Positions 12,005 to 28,300 of a stretch of 64,000 nt of DNA are shown here, in pieces. The stretch is from Phaffia rhodozyma (Eukaryota > Basidiomycota > Tremellomycetes > Cystofilobasidiales > Mrakiaceae). The notes beneath the pieces were generated by a model. That model saw only the letters and a list, made by a program, of their open reading frames with translations, did not search any database and was not told the origin of the DNA. The stretch spans positions 751,501 through 815,500 of the forward strand of contig JACGZH010000007.1 in assembly GCA_014706385.1 (NCBI GenBank), given 5' to 3'. The translations under genes were made by a program, and so were the position numbers. The stretch's first letter is position 1. Each line of letters starts with the position of its first letter.

Positions 12005-13944
12005 TCAGTTAAACAACGCGATGTTATGGTAAGAGGAAGAAGAAACATACACCATGTCTCCGTCCACATCTGCATAAAACCACAATTTCAGAGTCAGCCC
12101 TCATCTCATCGGCACAGAATCAGATAAACATATCGGAGTGAAAGAGAAATGAGGAGAAAAAGTGACGTACCCATATAGTCACCATCGAAATTCAAGGGTA
12201 TATCATCCTCTTCCCCGTCCCCATTGACTTCGTTCCCTATTCTGCTTACGACAGAACCACCTGGATCACTATCATCATCATCGTCTTCTTCAAACCCGGC
12301 ATCACTAAGGGTATTTGGATAGCCTGTATTCCCATAACTTAAATTTGAAGGAGCCGTATACGGTTGTTGACCCGGGACTATTTGAGAGGTACGATGGGAA
12401 ATAATATGTTGGTCATACAAGATGGCATAGACACGGGGTAGCGCGAGATGAAGACCAAGTAAGAGATCATAAAACGTACGGGTCTTTGTAGAATATGAAG
12501 CTGGCATAGCAGACGCTGGTACAGGTGTTTTTGCAGCCGCCTTTGTCTTTTTGGGTTTGGGCGGTTTGGATATTGTCGACACCTTTTTACAAAAATTGTT
12601 TTATATAAATCAACAAGATGTTAGATTCAGTTTCAACACAGAGGTAAGGTATATCGAAATGATGGAGGTTGGTGTATGCACCCTAAAGGTGAACTAAGAG
12701 AAACAGGGAGACGAAGAGAGCACCTTCTTGTATCTAGAATCAGATAGGAATCTGTCTGTTTATCATTTTCATTGAAGATGGGGCAACATGCGATTCAGCA
12801 GATAAAGCTACGTTGCCTTTGGTATAATAAAACCTTACTTTTCTGCTCAGCGTCTGATCCTCCGACCTGATCGCCTCCGTTTCTATCGAACCCGAAGAGT
12901 TTCCTTCGATTAAAAACGAATCAAGAGTACTGTATGGAGGATGACGCAGGGCGGTAATGAATCAGAGACGTACATAGCTCTTTGAGCGGTTGCCGCTCGT
13001 CCGGTAGTGGCTCGTCTGTTTTGACCCAGTCCTAAGCATTTAGACAGGTGGGGTGCGTAACGATTGCTAACCGTCTACTCAAGAGATGAGCGCCATCATA
13101 TCAATCATCCCGGTTTCGTTGCAAGATTTATCATTCTTGAAAGAAGTGAGTCAGTGTGTTCTGGGCTAGGCAAAGGGTTACAAGGGGAAAGGAATTGACG
13201 AACGGGTCGGTTGCAGTTAATACAGTTATAAAATACATTTCCACTACTAGGATCTGTCGTTGGATTGTTGAAGTCCTTCGATACAGACGACGGAAAAGCA
13301 GCCGAAGGAGCAGGCGTCGACGCTCGAGAGTTTGGAGCGGGAGAGTTTGTAGATGATCTGTTCACCGACGTAGAGATCGGAGGAGCGTGGGCTAGGTGAA
13401 GTGTGATTGATATATATTTGATGAGCCCAGGTCATGAAAGTGAGCCAGAAGACATCCCGAGTGAGCCCGTAGTCGGCTTCTCTCAAACTCATGAAGGAAG
13501 GGAGGAAATTCAATCACATACAGCCAGTTTGTTTGCAACTGTGGTCCGAAGAGAAGAAGTAAAAAGGATCAGATATGTTGATATATCGACATGGACTATA
13601 ATTCAATCCCTTTCACCTCATACTCAAGAGTTGTATGTAGTGAATAGCCCAACTACTCACATCAAACCACATATACTACACACTTCTCTTCCCCTTCGAA
13701 TGAAAGCGTGCGATTCTAAAGCAATATCCAGTATAGCATCGCTCATCATCCAGGTAAAGATCATATTTGTCTGTGCGAGATCAATCGAAAGATGGAGAAG
13801 AAAGCAGAATGAGTTGTGCTTGGGTTGGGAGAGAAGGAATACCTAGGTGGCCTCGTTTGTGCGAGACAAACCATTCCTACATATGAAGAAGGAATAAATG
13901 ATAGCACTGACGATCTCCACCCGAGGATCTAAGTCATATTCCAT
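12005..13944 (-). CDS. SGF11: SAGA deubiquitinase-module subunit Sgf11 (ATXN7L3-like)
   Basis: Subunit of the SAGA DUB module that activates Ubp8 for H2B deubiquitination in the nucleus. Seen on the minus strand: an N-terminal amphipathic helix, SDAILDIALESHAFIRRGRE (13690-13750), like the helix that Sgf11 inserts between Ubp8 and Sus1. A Ser/Pro/Ala linker follows, then a zinc finger split by an intron: CINCNRP joined to TVSNRYAPHLSKC. This gives C-x2-C...H-x3-C with the family's RFAPHL-type core and the same spacing as human ATXN7L3. Downstream exons give a Ser/Lys-rich region, an acidic stretch (FEEDDDDDSDPGG) and the last exon MDVDGDMVYVSSSS, with its stop at 12005-12007. The exact 5' end is uncertain: MEYDLDPR at 13944 is preferred, but a start at 13764 or 13749 is possible. 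The exon between 13400 and 13690 is also unsure. Confidence 0.75.
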
Positions 13945-14271
13945 CTTGTAGCGAGAGCGAGGAGAGCAAACAGAGCGGTTGTGGACGATGGGTGTTGAAC
14001 GAGCGAATGAAGGCTATCTCCGGTGAGCATCAGAGACGTTGCCATGGATACCGGCTTCTCTGACCTCCAGCTCTCTCCTCAGCTGTTCTATCCAACAACA
14101 TACACGGTCTCTTGAGAATCATGGCAGTTTCAGAGACGTCACATAGGATTGACGAACATATTGTAGATAGAGATAAGGTGTATGGAATGATTTTACGCAT
14201 AGATATCACATCGTAGGTCAAACCGGTATTCGGCTTGCTTTCAAGGACAATTCATATATTTATCTATATTA
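13945..14271. other. Intergenic region between SGF11 promoter and BET5 3' end
   Basis: Tandem minus-strand genes on either side. I see no coding or repeat structure. Confidence 0.5.
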
Positions 14272-15234
14272 TCAAGGTGTTGCAAAGTATGGCATAGAGC
14301 GCATTTGGGTATCTATAGCTAGTCGGAATTGTCTGACGAAAGAAGTAGGATCATGGCAGAGAGATAGACGAAAATACAGAGGTCAGCGTAAGCGCAATGC
14401 ATGCTGAGAGATGTATAAATTACGAATCACTCACTCGCTGTCCAGTCCCTTTCTCTTTTCTCTTCCACCTTCTCCACCATCGGTTTCCCCCTTCTCTGGG
14501 TTTGGACTGACCCATTGACCGTAGGCTCCTGATGGGCCCCACATTGTTCGCAAAGCAGTTCGGGCTGATGTTGAGTCCACGCTGGGTGATGTCAACAAGA
14601 TGAATTTCAAGCCGGTTGGAGGTTCAAACAGATGTAAAGCGTATGACGTAGTGGCGTAGTGTTGAAAGTTTGATTGCGGACTTGATCGAAGCGAAGGTGA
14701 TTGAGATCAGAGAGCATGATGGGTATCATATATAGAGCGATTATAAGCATACTACACCAACCAAAGGGGAAGCGAACATGGTCCCAGATATCAAGAGACA
14801 AACCTTCCGGTGAGCTTCTTGACCATATTCCGTAAGCTCAGCACCACACCATAAACTAGCTTGGCCTCTTCATCGAATGGTAGACCTCCCTTGCCAGATC
14901 CGACAGCCCCGCTCTTACCCGCGTCCTGAGCGGGAGAACCAGCTGCAGCGAAATTACTTGATGGTGTATGAACAGCTTTCTTTGGTGCAGAAGCTGAATT
15001 GATCTGACCGTCGGATGGGCTGAGTGATACGTGAGGAGAGACTTCGGGAAGGAGAGATCCTGGTGAAGCTCGTTGGAAGGGAGTCTGACGATGCCAAGAT
15101 TGATAATACACGATATCGCAGTGTCTAAGTGAACGAGGAGATCAGGACTAGAAACGATTAGTAGATTTACATCACCACAAGGCGAAAAAAGAGAACGGCT
15201 CCAACCTATCGTATATATAGAGTGAATAGATCAT
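14272..15234 (-). CDS. BET5: TRAPP complex subunit Bet5 (TRAPPC1)
   Basis: Small core subunit of the TRAPP tethering complexes, which act as GEFs for Ypt1/Rab1 in ER-Golgi and Golgi traffic. The first exon MIYSLYIYDR (15205-15234) matches the Bet5 longin-fold start (xxxLYLFDR). The next exon reads YYQSWHRQ...FDEEAKLVYGVVLSLRNMVKKLTG, the hallmark of the family. Then come LHLFEPPTGLKFILLT and ALRTMWGPSGAYGQWVSPNP, and finally a short last exon joined by GTGAGT...CAG to give DSEQFRLAIDTQMRSMPYFATP. This aligns with the human C-terminus (SELFRSRLDSYVRSLPFF). Odd: about 70 low-complexity Ser/Pro/Gly residues are inserted between SWHR and FDEEAK, where human TRAPPC1 has about 10, and there is another Gly/Glu/Lys-rich insert before the last exon. 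It is divergent from the NIPA gene. Confidence 0.88.
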
Positions 15235-15711
15235 GTTCTGAGGACAGCCTAAAGACAGAGATGGTGATGGTGATGGTGATGGGAACGACTGAGGATGGTC
15301 TGAGGATGGTCTGAGGATGTGAAGGATGATGTTATGAAACAAAACCTCCTTTTTTTCTTTTTTTTCTTCTTTGCTATTGATCTTCATCACCCTTCGACCC
15401 TCACCCTCGCCTATTTTTACTTGCATCCTCACAAGTAGGCTTCTGATCCCATAGTATCTCTCTGGACCCCTAGTTCTTGCTATCTGTTTTCATATTCGGT
15501 CTCAAGTGAGAGCTCCCCAGCTTTCAGCCAGGTGAGCTCATTCGTCAGACCTTGAAACATCGCGTTGCGAGCTACCCTCTAGGTGTCGGTCATCATATAC
15601 TCTGGTCCGCGAGCTTGCCAAAGCTCAGCCGGTTCTCCTCCTGCGGCCATGCATCACTCATCGATTCTCTCCTTGGCTTTCTTCTCCCTTGATAGACAAC
15701 CAAGCAGGGTA
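15235..15711. promoter_or_regulatory. Bidirectional promoter region BET5 / NIPA transporter
   Basis: 478 bp between two start codons on opposite strands. It holds a short GATGGT-type repeat (about 15261-15282) and a T/C-rich stretch at 15346-15372. I see no convincing TATA box and no gene. Confidence 0.5.
15261..15282. repeat. (GGTGAT)n short repeat
   Basis: About 3.5 tandem copies of a 6-bp unit within the BET5 5' flank. Confidence 0.7.
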
Positions 15712-18700
15712 ATGTCATCATCTGTGTCGGCAACCTTGACGTCTGCAACCGCGTCTGCGTCCAGTGCGGCCACAAGTTCTGGTATGTCCTGCCCCTTGAT
15801 CATCTCAGCCGCAGAAGCGTATATCAAAACACACATACCCATTCACCTTCGAAATTTTCTTTGCAATCTCCTTCCCTGTTCATGGATTTTTGTAGCATCT
15901 GGACAACCTGCTTCCTTCAAGTGCGTATATGACCCTTCGTTTTTTCTTGTCGTTCGATTGAGAAGCTGGCATCTGAATGTTCATGACTAACTCGCGCCGA
16001 CAACGATCGCTTGTCCTGGCTCCAGAATCATCGGGCTCACTTTGGCCATCTTATCAGGTATTTTCATTGGGTGTACGTTCGCCTTATGCTTTATCTGTCT
16101 ATCGCTCCGTTCTCCAGAGCGTTGCATGCATGAAGAAACTTAGAACATGTCGGTCGCTCGTGAAGGACAAAGCTAAATATGCCAAGTGTACGCGTATCTG
16201 GTCGTTTGCTCTTGTTTCTGGTCTGATACGCAAACAGCAAGCTTCGTAATCAAGAAGAAGGGGCTACTTAGAGCACAGGCAAAGTCGGGATCGATAGCTG
16301 GAGAAGGACATGCGTATCTCAAAGACTGGGTATGGTGGATAGGAGTGAGTGCTATCTTCACTTGATTGTTTATCCAGAGAAGACGAGAGTATATGTAAAC
16401 TCAATATGCTGCCGATTTATCATGCATGTCTAACAGATGACGCTGATGGTTCTAGGAGAAATGTAAGCCCACCGTTTTGATACCGATTTGTCCACGAATA
16501 AAGCTGAAAATGTGGACAATCGTCTCGAACTACTACGAAGATTCAACTTTGTAGCTTGTCAGTATATATCGTTCTTTGGAAAATACCCAAAGAGGGTATC
16601 AAATTGATCCACTTTCAGAATTATTCGGCTACTGTCAGATGCATTCACAGAAGCGCTTCTAGTGACTGTTCGTTCTTTCCCTTTCCTTTCCTTTTTTATT
16701 TTCTCAAAACCCCTCCCCCCAAAAAAAGAAGAGATCGGTCGGAGGAAACATCTGTCTATGAGCTAACGTGCAGGCTCTTTTTTTTTGTGGATGTTCTTGC
16801 AACTAAATCTCAGCCTTTAGGAGCTTTATCTGTGGTCGTGTGCGCGATTCTCTCGTCGTTCTTTCTGAATGAGAGTCTAACTTTCTTTGGTGAGCGACAG
16901 TACTCGTACAATCTTTACAGATTCTTTGACAACAACACGTACTCAATACTTAGTTCTTCTAACTTCATTTAGGTTGGATTGGATGCGCGTTGTGTATCAT
17001 TGGCTCTGTGGTCATTGCTCTCAATTCTCCCGAACAGCAGAGTGTGACAGAGATCCGACCGTTCATGAAACTATTTATCTCCCCTGGTTTCTTAGTTTGG
17101 TCGGCTCTCATGATCCTATCCGCTGTGCTGGCAATCCTCTTCCTCGTTCCGCGGGTATGTCCTGAAACTATAGCCATACTGTTATTCTACTGGTTCTTGG
17201 CCGGTAACAGTGTATTTTGTCATTGTTATTTTCTAAACAGTACGGAAAGTCAAACATGTTGGTTCATATTGGTATTTGCAGTGTGATTGGTGGACTGTCG
17301 GTCAGCTGTACCCAGGGACTTGGGGCCTCAATTCTGACCAGTATTCGAGGCAACAACCAAGTGACATTCTGGTTCTTCTGGTTTCTCTTCGTGAGCTTTA
17401 TCCTCTACTTTCGTCTTAGCAAAACAAGACCTATGTTGACTCTCGCTTTTGAACTCAATCTAGGTATTCGTCATTGGGACACTACTCACAGAGATCAATT
17501 TCCTGAACAAAGCCTTAGAGCTGTTTAATACGTCTATGGTCACTCCAACCTATTATGTGACGTTCACGACATGTACTCTGGTTACCTCCATCATCCTATA
17601 CAAAGGACTGAAAGCCTCCGCTGTACAGATAATCACCATCATGCTGGGCTTCTTAGTCATCTGTGCTGGTATCACTATCCTCCAGATGAGCAAAGTTGAT
17701 CCAAAGACTCTCACGTCTCTTGATCGGAAATCAACGATTTTGCTCGCTGCCCAGCGTCCAACAGAGGATCAAGAGAAGGCGATCACCGGAACGGAGGAAC
17801 CTGGTGTGGACGCCCTCAGAGGAGGCTTCGGTGCAATTGGATCTATCATCCGAGCTCGATCTCGTCGAGCAGGTAGTGTAAGCAGCCGTCAAACATCTAG
17901 AGGACCCAACGGTAATGCTGGATACGATCCTAGGGATCCATATGCGTTATCCAATATACCCCGCTACCAACTTACCGATCGACCGCCCTCTCGAACAAGC
18001 TCTGCTGACACGTCGGTGATCAAGGAACATGACTACGCACAGCCGGGCGAACAAGTCCAGATACACCATTCACAACCTCCTAGACAAGGGACGCTGAGAT
18101 TTGATCCAGAGGATACTGTCCATCGTGTCGGACGGGCAGGCCACCCAGAGGAAGCGATACATTCTACTCAACTTCACTCGCCGTCAGTACGGAGCCCGAC
18201 ATATCACCAAGGGATACGATCAAATTCTGGAGGAGACATGTCGATCATGTCGATACCAGAAGACTACCCGTTGGATGCTGTAGAGTTTTCGACAAGAGAT
18301 CAAAGGAGCGGGTATCCTTCATTGTTCGGACCACAAGTCTCTTCAACTCCTCCTCAAATTGTGAGATCTGCGCTTATTCTACAAAGGGAGCTCTTAGCAG
18401 TATATACGAAGAGATTTGACCGAAAATGTGTTTGTCTATTTTTGGTGGATATAGGGTAAATTCGGTCACTTCGAGTCAGAGACATTCAATGACAACAAAC
18501 TACCACTATCACCGAGTGCCATGTCAACATCCTCGTTCTCGTATGTTTTTCTCTTACACATCCCTCGTCCTCTTGTATTTTCTTACCTCTTCCTCCATCT
18601 ACCTGTCATTCCGTCTCGCGCATATGTGTACGTGTGACTGAGCACAGCACGAGAGACAGCAAAAGCAGCTCTGCACAACATGTCGAATCAGAACGAGTTT

Positions 18701-19002
18701 CTCATCGGGGAAAGGATTACCCGCATTTATCTAAAAAGGTGGAAGCCCAGACTTATTAGTACGTATTCCTCTTTTTCTTCCTCACATGCGTCTCCTTCTC
18801 TTCCCTTCATCCTTCCGGACTCAGTAGTTGATTACGTTCCTGGGGGTTTCCCATTTTTGGTATTGATAGTGCGGACGAGAGGAAGGGACTCGTCGATAGT
18901 CTTTCTGAATCTGAGGATGAAGACGGAGTTGACAAAGACATGGAATCTGACGGGTCGGATTCACTCGATGATCTGTTCATCTCAGCTAAACCGAAAAGAT
19001 AA
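15712..19002 (+). CDS. NIPA-family magnesium transporter (DUF803)
   Basis: Multi-pass membrane protein of the NIPA Mg2+ transporter family (drug/metabolite transporter superfamily). The start [15 protein letters not shown] at 15712 is joined by short introns to [24 protein letters not shown] (TM1), then [12 protein letters not shown], the loop conserved in [43 protein letters not shown] and [27 protein letters not shown] follow, then [58 protein letters not shown] and [19 protein letters not shown]. About nine TM helices are visible. A long cytosolic tail (from 17690) is Ser/Arg/Pro-rich with [18 protein letters not shown]. The final exon is acidic ([26 protein letters not shown]) and stops at 19000-19002. 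The joins between 18360 and 18870 are uncertain; an earlier stop at 18457 is possible if the last intron is retained. Confidence 0.87.
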
Positions 19003-22703
<3,701 letters not shown>

Positions 22704-23027
22704 TGGTGCTACAGGATGAAGAAAAAACCAAAAGAAGAGCGATTGTAAACTGTCTGTATCTAGCTGACGAGGCCTTCTTCTCCAGCAGATCAACCAACCG
22801 ATAGATTCAGAACGAAAAGAAGAGATGGTCGTCCGAAGATGCTCACCAGATGAATGTTGGGCAGAGAGAAAGAGAAAGGGACAGGGAAGGAAATCAGGAA
22901 CAGGAATAGGAACGCTGGAAGGAAGAACGCGATGGTTACAGTTTGGTTTGTAACCAGACATACATACAGTATCTTCTATTCCCACTTCGTCTGTATCCCA
23001 TCAAACCTAGCCATCCTCCCATCAACC
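22704..23027. promoter_or_regulatory. Bidirectional promoter region CCT6 / NAA50
   Basis: 324 bp between divergent start codons, purine-rich on the plus strand around 22860-22930. No TATA box or other motif stands out. Confidence 0.45.
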
Positions 23028-24073
23028 ATGAGCGCTGCTACTTCATCCACCACAACTGCTGATCCTTCCTCGATGGACACAAAGTCTACTGTATCCGCCC
23101 CGATTTCTCTTGACTCTAAGAAGACTATCAAACCTCACCCGAGGGTTACACTGTCTTCGTTTACTCCTAACAATGTGTCCGTCCGTCGTCTTCAATTTCG
23201 CTTTCTCCTTCTCAGTTCTCATCTTTGTCTTCTTCTTTATCTTTTGGAACCTCCCTCGGACACGATTTAATCTTAATTCGCTCCTCGATCGATCTGCTAT
23301 TAGTGGAACCCTGAGAAAATTAAACAGTGCTGTTAGTATAGATAAAAGTGCATCGATGCTTATGACTTACGTGTCGATGCTCACTCACCTCTCAAACGTA
23401 CATGTTCTTTATCTACCCTTCTTTGTAGATCCTCCCTGTAGCGTACAGTAACAAATATTATACCGAGATCCTAGACGCCTCTTTGGAAGAGTTCAACAAG
23501 CTGGGTATGTGGAATCTGTATTTCGATCTGAATGTACATATCGTCCGGACATGGATCTGATTATATTATTTATGTACGATATATCCCTCAGTCTACTATG
23601 CAGATGTCCCTGTCGGTTCAATCTCGTCTCGGTTCGAGTCCTTCCCACCTTCTACCACTACCACCTCTTCCTCCGCTACCTCCGCTACCTCTTCTTCATC
23701 ATCAACATCAGATCTTCATATTCTCACATTGGCTGTCCTTCCGGCATACCGATCTCAAGGTCTAGGCGCCCTGCTGTTGAAGCATGTGCTCGATCGCGCT
23801 CAAGCGCTCACCTCGCCCGATGGTCAGAAGATCGGTTCAGTGTTTGTCTACTGTCAGGTTGGAAACGAGATCGCTCGGAATTTTTACGTCAAGAATGAAT
23901 TTGAAGTCGTTGATACGTTCGTTGTTCTCTCTGTTTCATGTTTTGTACCACAAGATGGATAGAGACTAAATATAAGATTTCTCTCTCGCTGAACCTTTGC
24001 TCTTAGGATTGCCAACTACTACTCGGCTAGGATAGAACCCCGTGACGCCTTCTTGTTGAGGTATCGACTTTGA
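23028..24073 (+). CDS. NAA50: N-alpha-acetyltransferase 50-like GNAT enzyme
   Basis: GNAT-fold N-terminal acetyltransferase. Human Naa50 acetylates Met-starting N-termini and associates with the NatA complex on ribosomes. The start MSAATSSTTTADPSS at 23028 opens a Ser/Thr-rich leader of about 40 aa not found in the human protein. The core follows in short exons: VTLSSFTPNNV, RKLNSAV, LPVAYSNKYYTEILDAS, then ADVPVGSISSRFES. The acetyl-CoA motif exon has LTLAVLPAYRSQGLGALLLKHVL, containing the Q/R-x-x-G-x-G/A loop as RSQGLG. Next are VFVYCQVGNEIARNFYVKNEFEVVDT and IANYYSARIEPRDAFLL, matching the Naa50 C-terminal FYxKxGFEIIET and NYYKRIEPADAxVL. A Ser/Thr-rich insertion (TTTTSSSATSATSSSSSTS) replaces a short loop. 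The stop is taken at 24071-24073. An alternative last exon after a GTATCG donor at 24061 is possible. Confidence 0.83.
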
Positions 24074-25376
24074 GTTCTCTCTCATACGTTGCTGTCATCG
24101 GAAAGATTTGGAAGGTTAGGAGGGAAATTGAACTAAACACCTCAAAAAGGCTTTAATGCTATAGATAGTATGATTTCGTCCTCCCTCTCTGTAGAGCTTC
24201 CTGAGTGGCACCAAGTTTCGTCCTACGATTCTTCTTGCCGATTGTTGTGACCGTCATCTTCTTTGTGACAGGTCACGTCGTTGTCAGAAGGGACTTTCTC
24301 ACTTCATGATCCGAAAGAGATAACCAAAGTATCATTTTTTGTTCTTATGGTCTGATGTGCAAATGCTCAAGGAAATTCTCAAGTACTGGGCCAATTCTAA
24401 TTCGAAGAATGTGTTATCATTGATATGTTTATCATAATACCACGAACAATTCTTCCGTCTTATATTTCCAAGACCAATAGACGGAACGAGAAGGTATAGA
24501 TGGGACAGAAACAAAAACAAGAGTCAGCTCTCAAATTTCTAACCTGCAAGATAGCTTTGTTCAGAACGGAAAGGCCGAAGTTTCGAAGAAACAAAAAGGA
24601 GGGGGACAGATAATCAGAGGTGCTTTAGAGAGCGAATATAGTTATCGGCAAGCTACCCGGGGGCAGAGCTTCTGTATTAGCATGGAATATTTGCATCATC
24701 ATTTTCATCCATCTCCATGCTCTCGTACCCTCGCGAGGAGGGTAGATGTGGTGGCTTCGTTAAGGAAGAATAGGAAAGGCTGGTGGGAACAGGGGTAGAG
24801 AAGAAATGGTAAGAAAAAAGAGAGAAGAGGAGACACTCACCAGTACAGTTCAATTTGTAGGCAGATATAGTCGCACAGAATGAAACTGAAAAGAACAAAC
24901 GAAGGAAAAGAAGGAAGAAAATTGAGAGTCAAAGGATAACAAGGCTCTTTTCGAGTTCTTATACTTTTAGAACAAGACTGGGCTGAAAATTTCAGTGATG
25001 GGCTGGATTTGTAGATTTTTCGGTCGTCAAGGCGACGGATTTCTTTCCCGGGCCTGCAATTTATCAATTCCGTCCCTTTTCTTTATTTCCTTGCCTATGT
25101 CCTGGTCAGCTTGGTAAACAATCGTGCAGACTTATACACGCGCAACAAGAAGCATAGACATGTACATAATATAGATGGAAGCGAGCAAGATGAGAATAGA
25201 GGAGATGTGGGAGAACTATCGGTGGTAAATTGTATGTTTGTTGATATAAAAGAGCTGAACCGAGGGATGCAAGTCAGAAGACAGACACGATATACAGAGG
25301 AAAGAGAGGGTGATATAGTTTTTGAAGAAAAAACCGAAACCAAAAAAAGAGAGAACAGGTATAAACACCATCCAAG
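24074..25376. other. 1.3 kb gap; possible unassigned spliced minus-strand gene
   Basis: Lies between NAA50 (+) and FUN30 (-) 3' ends. On the minus strand a short segment at about 24844-24888 is flanked by a CAG acceptor and a GTGAGTGT donor. It is followed by a second acceptor (ACGAAG) near 24760, after which one frame ends SMEMDENDDANIPC at 24677-24679. No phase-consistent join gives a convincing protein and no start codon is clear. It may be an unrecognised small gene or a spliced non-coding RNA. Confidence 0.3.
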
Positions 25377-28300
25377 TTACTTTCCAGAATCCTCTAGCTT
25401 TGTTCCTAACTTGTTCCTCAACGTGCTCAATAATGAGGCCTTCACTCTACTCTCTTTCTCTAACTCGTCGTTTCCTTCCGCTTCCGCGCTCTCCTCATCT
25501 TCACCTCTACCGGCCACAGCATCGTCTAACTTGAGTTTCGATAGAGCGAGATCGTTGATATCTTCATCAATCGTTCCCGGTGAAAGGAGGGTGATGACCT
25601 GAATATATCATCCGTAACAACGAAAGAGAAGCAAGATCAGCTTTTGTTTTCTCATTCCAGCCGTTCTACAGCCTTGTCAACAGATGCAAGAAAAGTCATA
25701 GAGTGATCGTACCTCAACATCTTTAGTCTGACCGATTCGGTAAGCTCTGTCTGCCGCTTGTTTCTCATTATGTGGGTTGAACCCTTGATCATATCTGAAA
25801 CGTTATGACAAACAATATGAGCTTCGACGTGACCAGATTTCTGATAGAGGCCAAGAAAAATGAAGAATTAAAGAAACGAACAAGACGACTACTGAGGCAG
25901 CGGTCAAATTGATGCCCATTCCTCCTGCCAATGTAGACAGTAGGAAAACCTGGATTGATGTATCGTTCGTAAATTCATCGACTAGACTCTGTCTCTCGTC
26001 CACTTTCGTCTCGCCTGTCAGCTTGATCCACTTAACACCCAGTTGGTCAAGCACTTTCTTTAAAATATCGAGAACTTGAGTAAACTACCGAAGAGAGTAG
26101 TATACAGTTGAGCCTATAGTAATCCCATGCGCGTTTGAACTGTTTGTTGAATAAAATAGAATGAGAAGAGAAGGACTGACCATAGAGAAGACCAATATAC
26201 GTTTTCCTTCAGCTTGGCAATCTTCAATAATCTTCTTGAGCATGAGAACTTTTCCAGAGCTGTTCGAGGATAAACACAATCGGTAAGGGATATCTGTATT
26301 TAGCAAAACTGTCCTCAGCCAGGGCAAGAGGCAAAATCGAAGCACGACTTACCCTAAGAAACACTCCGGGGGTAGAGAGTGCTTTCGAGTAGCCTTGTAC
26401 ATTTCGCACATGTGATGAAGTTCGGCATCCGACATTATCTGCATAGCGAATTAGGAAAATAGAAAAGAATTGTTTATTAGATCAGACTAATGTATAGTCA
26501 ATAGAAGAGGCGACTTACCTCCATATCTTCAATAATCAAGTTGTAATCGGACGCCACTACAAACACAAGTGAAAGGACAAGAGACCCAATAAAAGGTCAT
26601 AATCAGATTGCATCCAAAAGTGACAGCGTTGAGAAAGATAGGACTAACTATGTTCCGGCTCTTTCATTATATCCTTTGCCAAAACCTTCAACTTCTCATC
26701 TGAATAGTGACTCCTGAACAGAAGAGGATGGTTTGCAGCTTTCCGAAGGTTCATCAGAACATTTGTTCCTGAATCGCCAGTCTTCTTCTCCACCACCGGT
26801 CCATTGTCAATCTCCAAATCGTCCCGCACTCGTTTCCGAGTCTTTTCTTTCTTCTTCGTCTCGGCATCGTCAGCTAACGTTTTGAGAAGTTTGCTGGATG
26901 AAATCTCGGATTCTCGATATAATTGAGATTGACTTTCGGTCATCTTGCACCATTCAACCCGAACGATCTTTTTCGGAAGGTCCTTGAGAACCTGATGACA
27001 GAAAGACGAACAGTTGTTAGCGATTCCTCTGCTAAAACGCCATGGGCGTATATATTAGATCATACCTGGTTTTTTCGTCGACGAAGGACAAACGGTCTAA
27101 GAGTTGATATCAATGATAATAAAAAACACATAACAAAGTATCGTGCAATACATCAGTACTCTCGCTCGCGTGTGTCTTCTTGTCTTCTTCAAAACGACAA
27201 GTAACAACGACATCTTTGAGCTTACTTCATCATTTTCTGCGCTCGGGATACCCGCTGTTTTGATAACAAGCTGGCATGTGAGTCAGTGCTAACTTTGAAG
27301 ATTGCACGAAGGGAATCCTCAGCGTCTTCAAAATAATCGGGTAGGATAAAGTTGAGGATAGACTATTCGATCCAAGGCATAACACGAAACAAAGTTAGGT
27401 GGATAGATTAGACGAAGGCTCATGCCGAAACAGCGAGAGCAGGTGAACATACAACTAGTTCCTGTTAAATTCCAAGGAATCACCGGCAGACAAAGTAAAC
27501 AGAATCTATTAGCACATATTCTGGACAGAGTGAAAGAGCATCAGATCAACAATGGACATGCCTGAAGATTGTTTTGTAGCGGAGTACCGGTGAGCAGTAA
27601 ACGGAATTGAACAGGTAATGACATGAGTCCAATATATCTAGCAGACTTGTAGTTCTTCAGTTGATGCCCTTCGTCAAACACGGCCGACTGAAGAATTAGA
27701 ATGAAAGGGATAATCTCAGTAAACATATACCTCGATGAAGCCCAAGTCGATCGAAGCTCACCTTGAAACCCATCTTTTTCAGAAATTTTTTATCATCCTT
27801 GTTCGATCCAGCAGCAATTTGATAGGTAGTGATTACAACGTCCAAGTTTTCATCCTCCATGAATTGATAAGCCAAATCTCGTCTCTCTCCTGCTGGACCA
27901 TAGTACGTCTGGACTTCGATACTGGGACAAAATTTGTTAAATTCTCGAGCCCAGTTCTCCAGGGTTGAAGCTCTGATGAGATAAAGATTGCACATGTGAG
28001 TTTCAGTCCATATTCCTAGTAGGGAAAATAATGGCACTAACGGAACAATAATCAGATGAGGACCAGGTTTTCCCCTCTCCTTTAAGTGAGCCAAGAACGC
28101 GATGACTTGGATTGTTTTACTATAGAAGCATGGGATCATAGTCAGGCTTTATGCTTCGAGAAAAGAAAATAGAGGCAGGCAACGAACCCAAGACCCATCT
28201 CGTCGGCTAGGATGCAACTAAGTCCTTTCGAATGAAGTAAGTTAAGCCAATTCAAACCAAATAGCTAGATAAGAATAAGAAGGCAGTGCGTTCAGCTTGG

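Noticed and set aside
24844..24888. A Rev7/HORMA gene
   Set aside because: Resemblance is limited to about 19 residues in one phase and the frame stops soon after; no other HORMA blocks (safety belt, core strands) are found in the interval.
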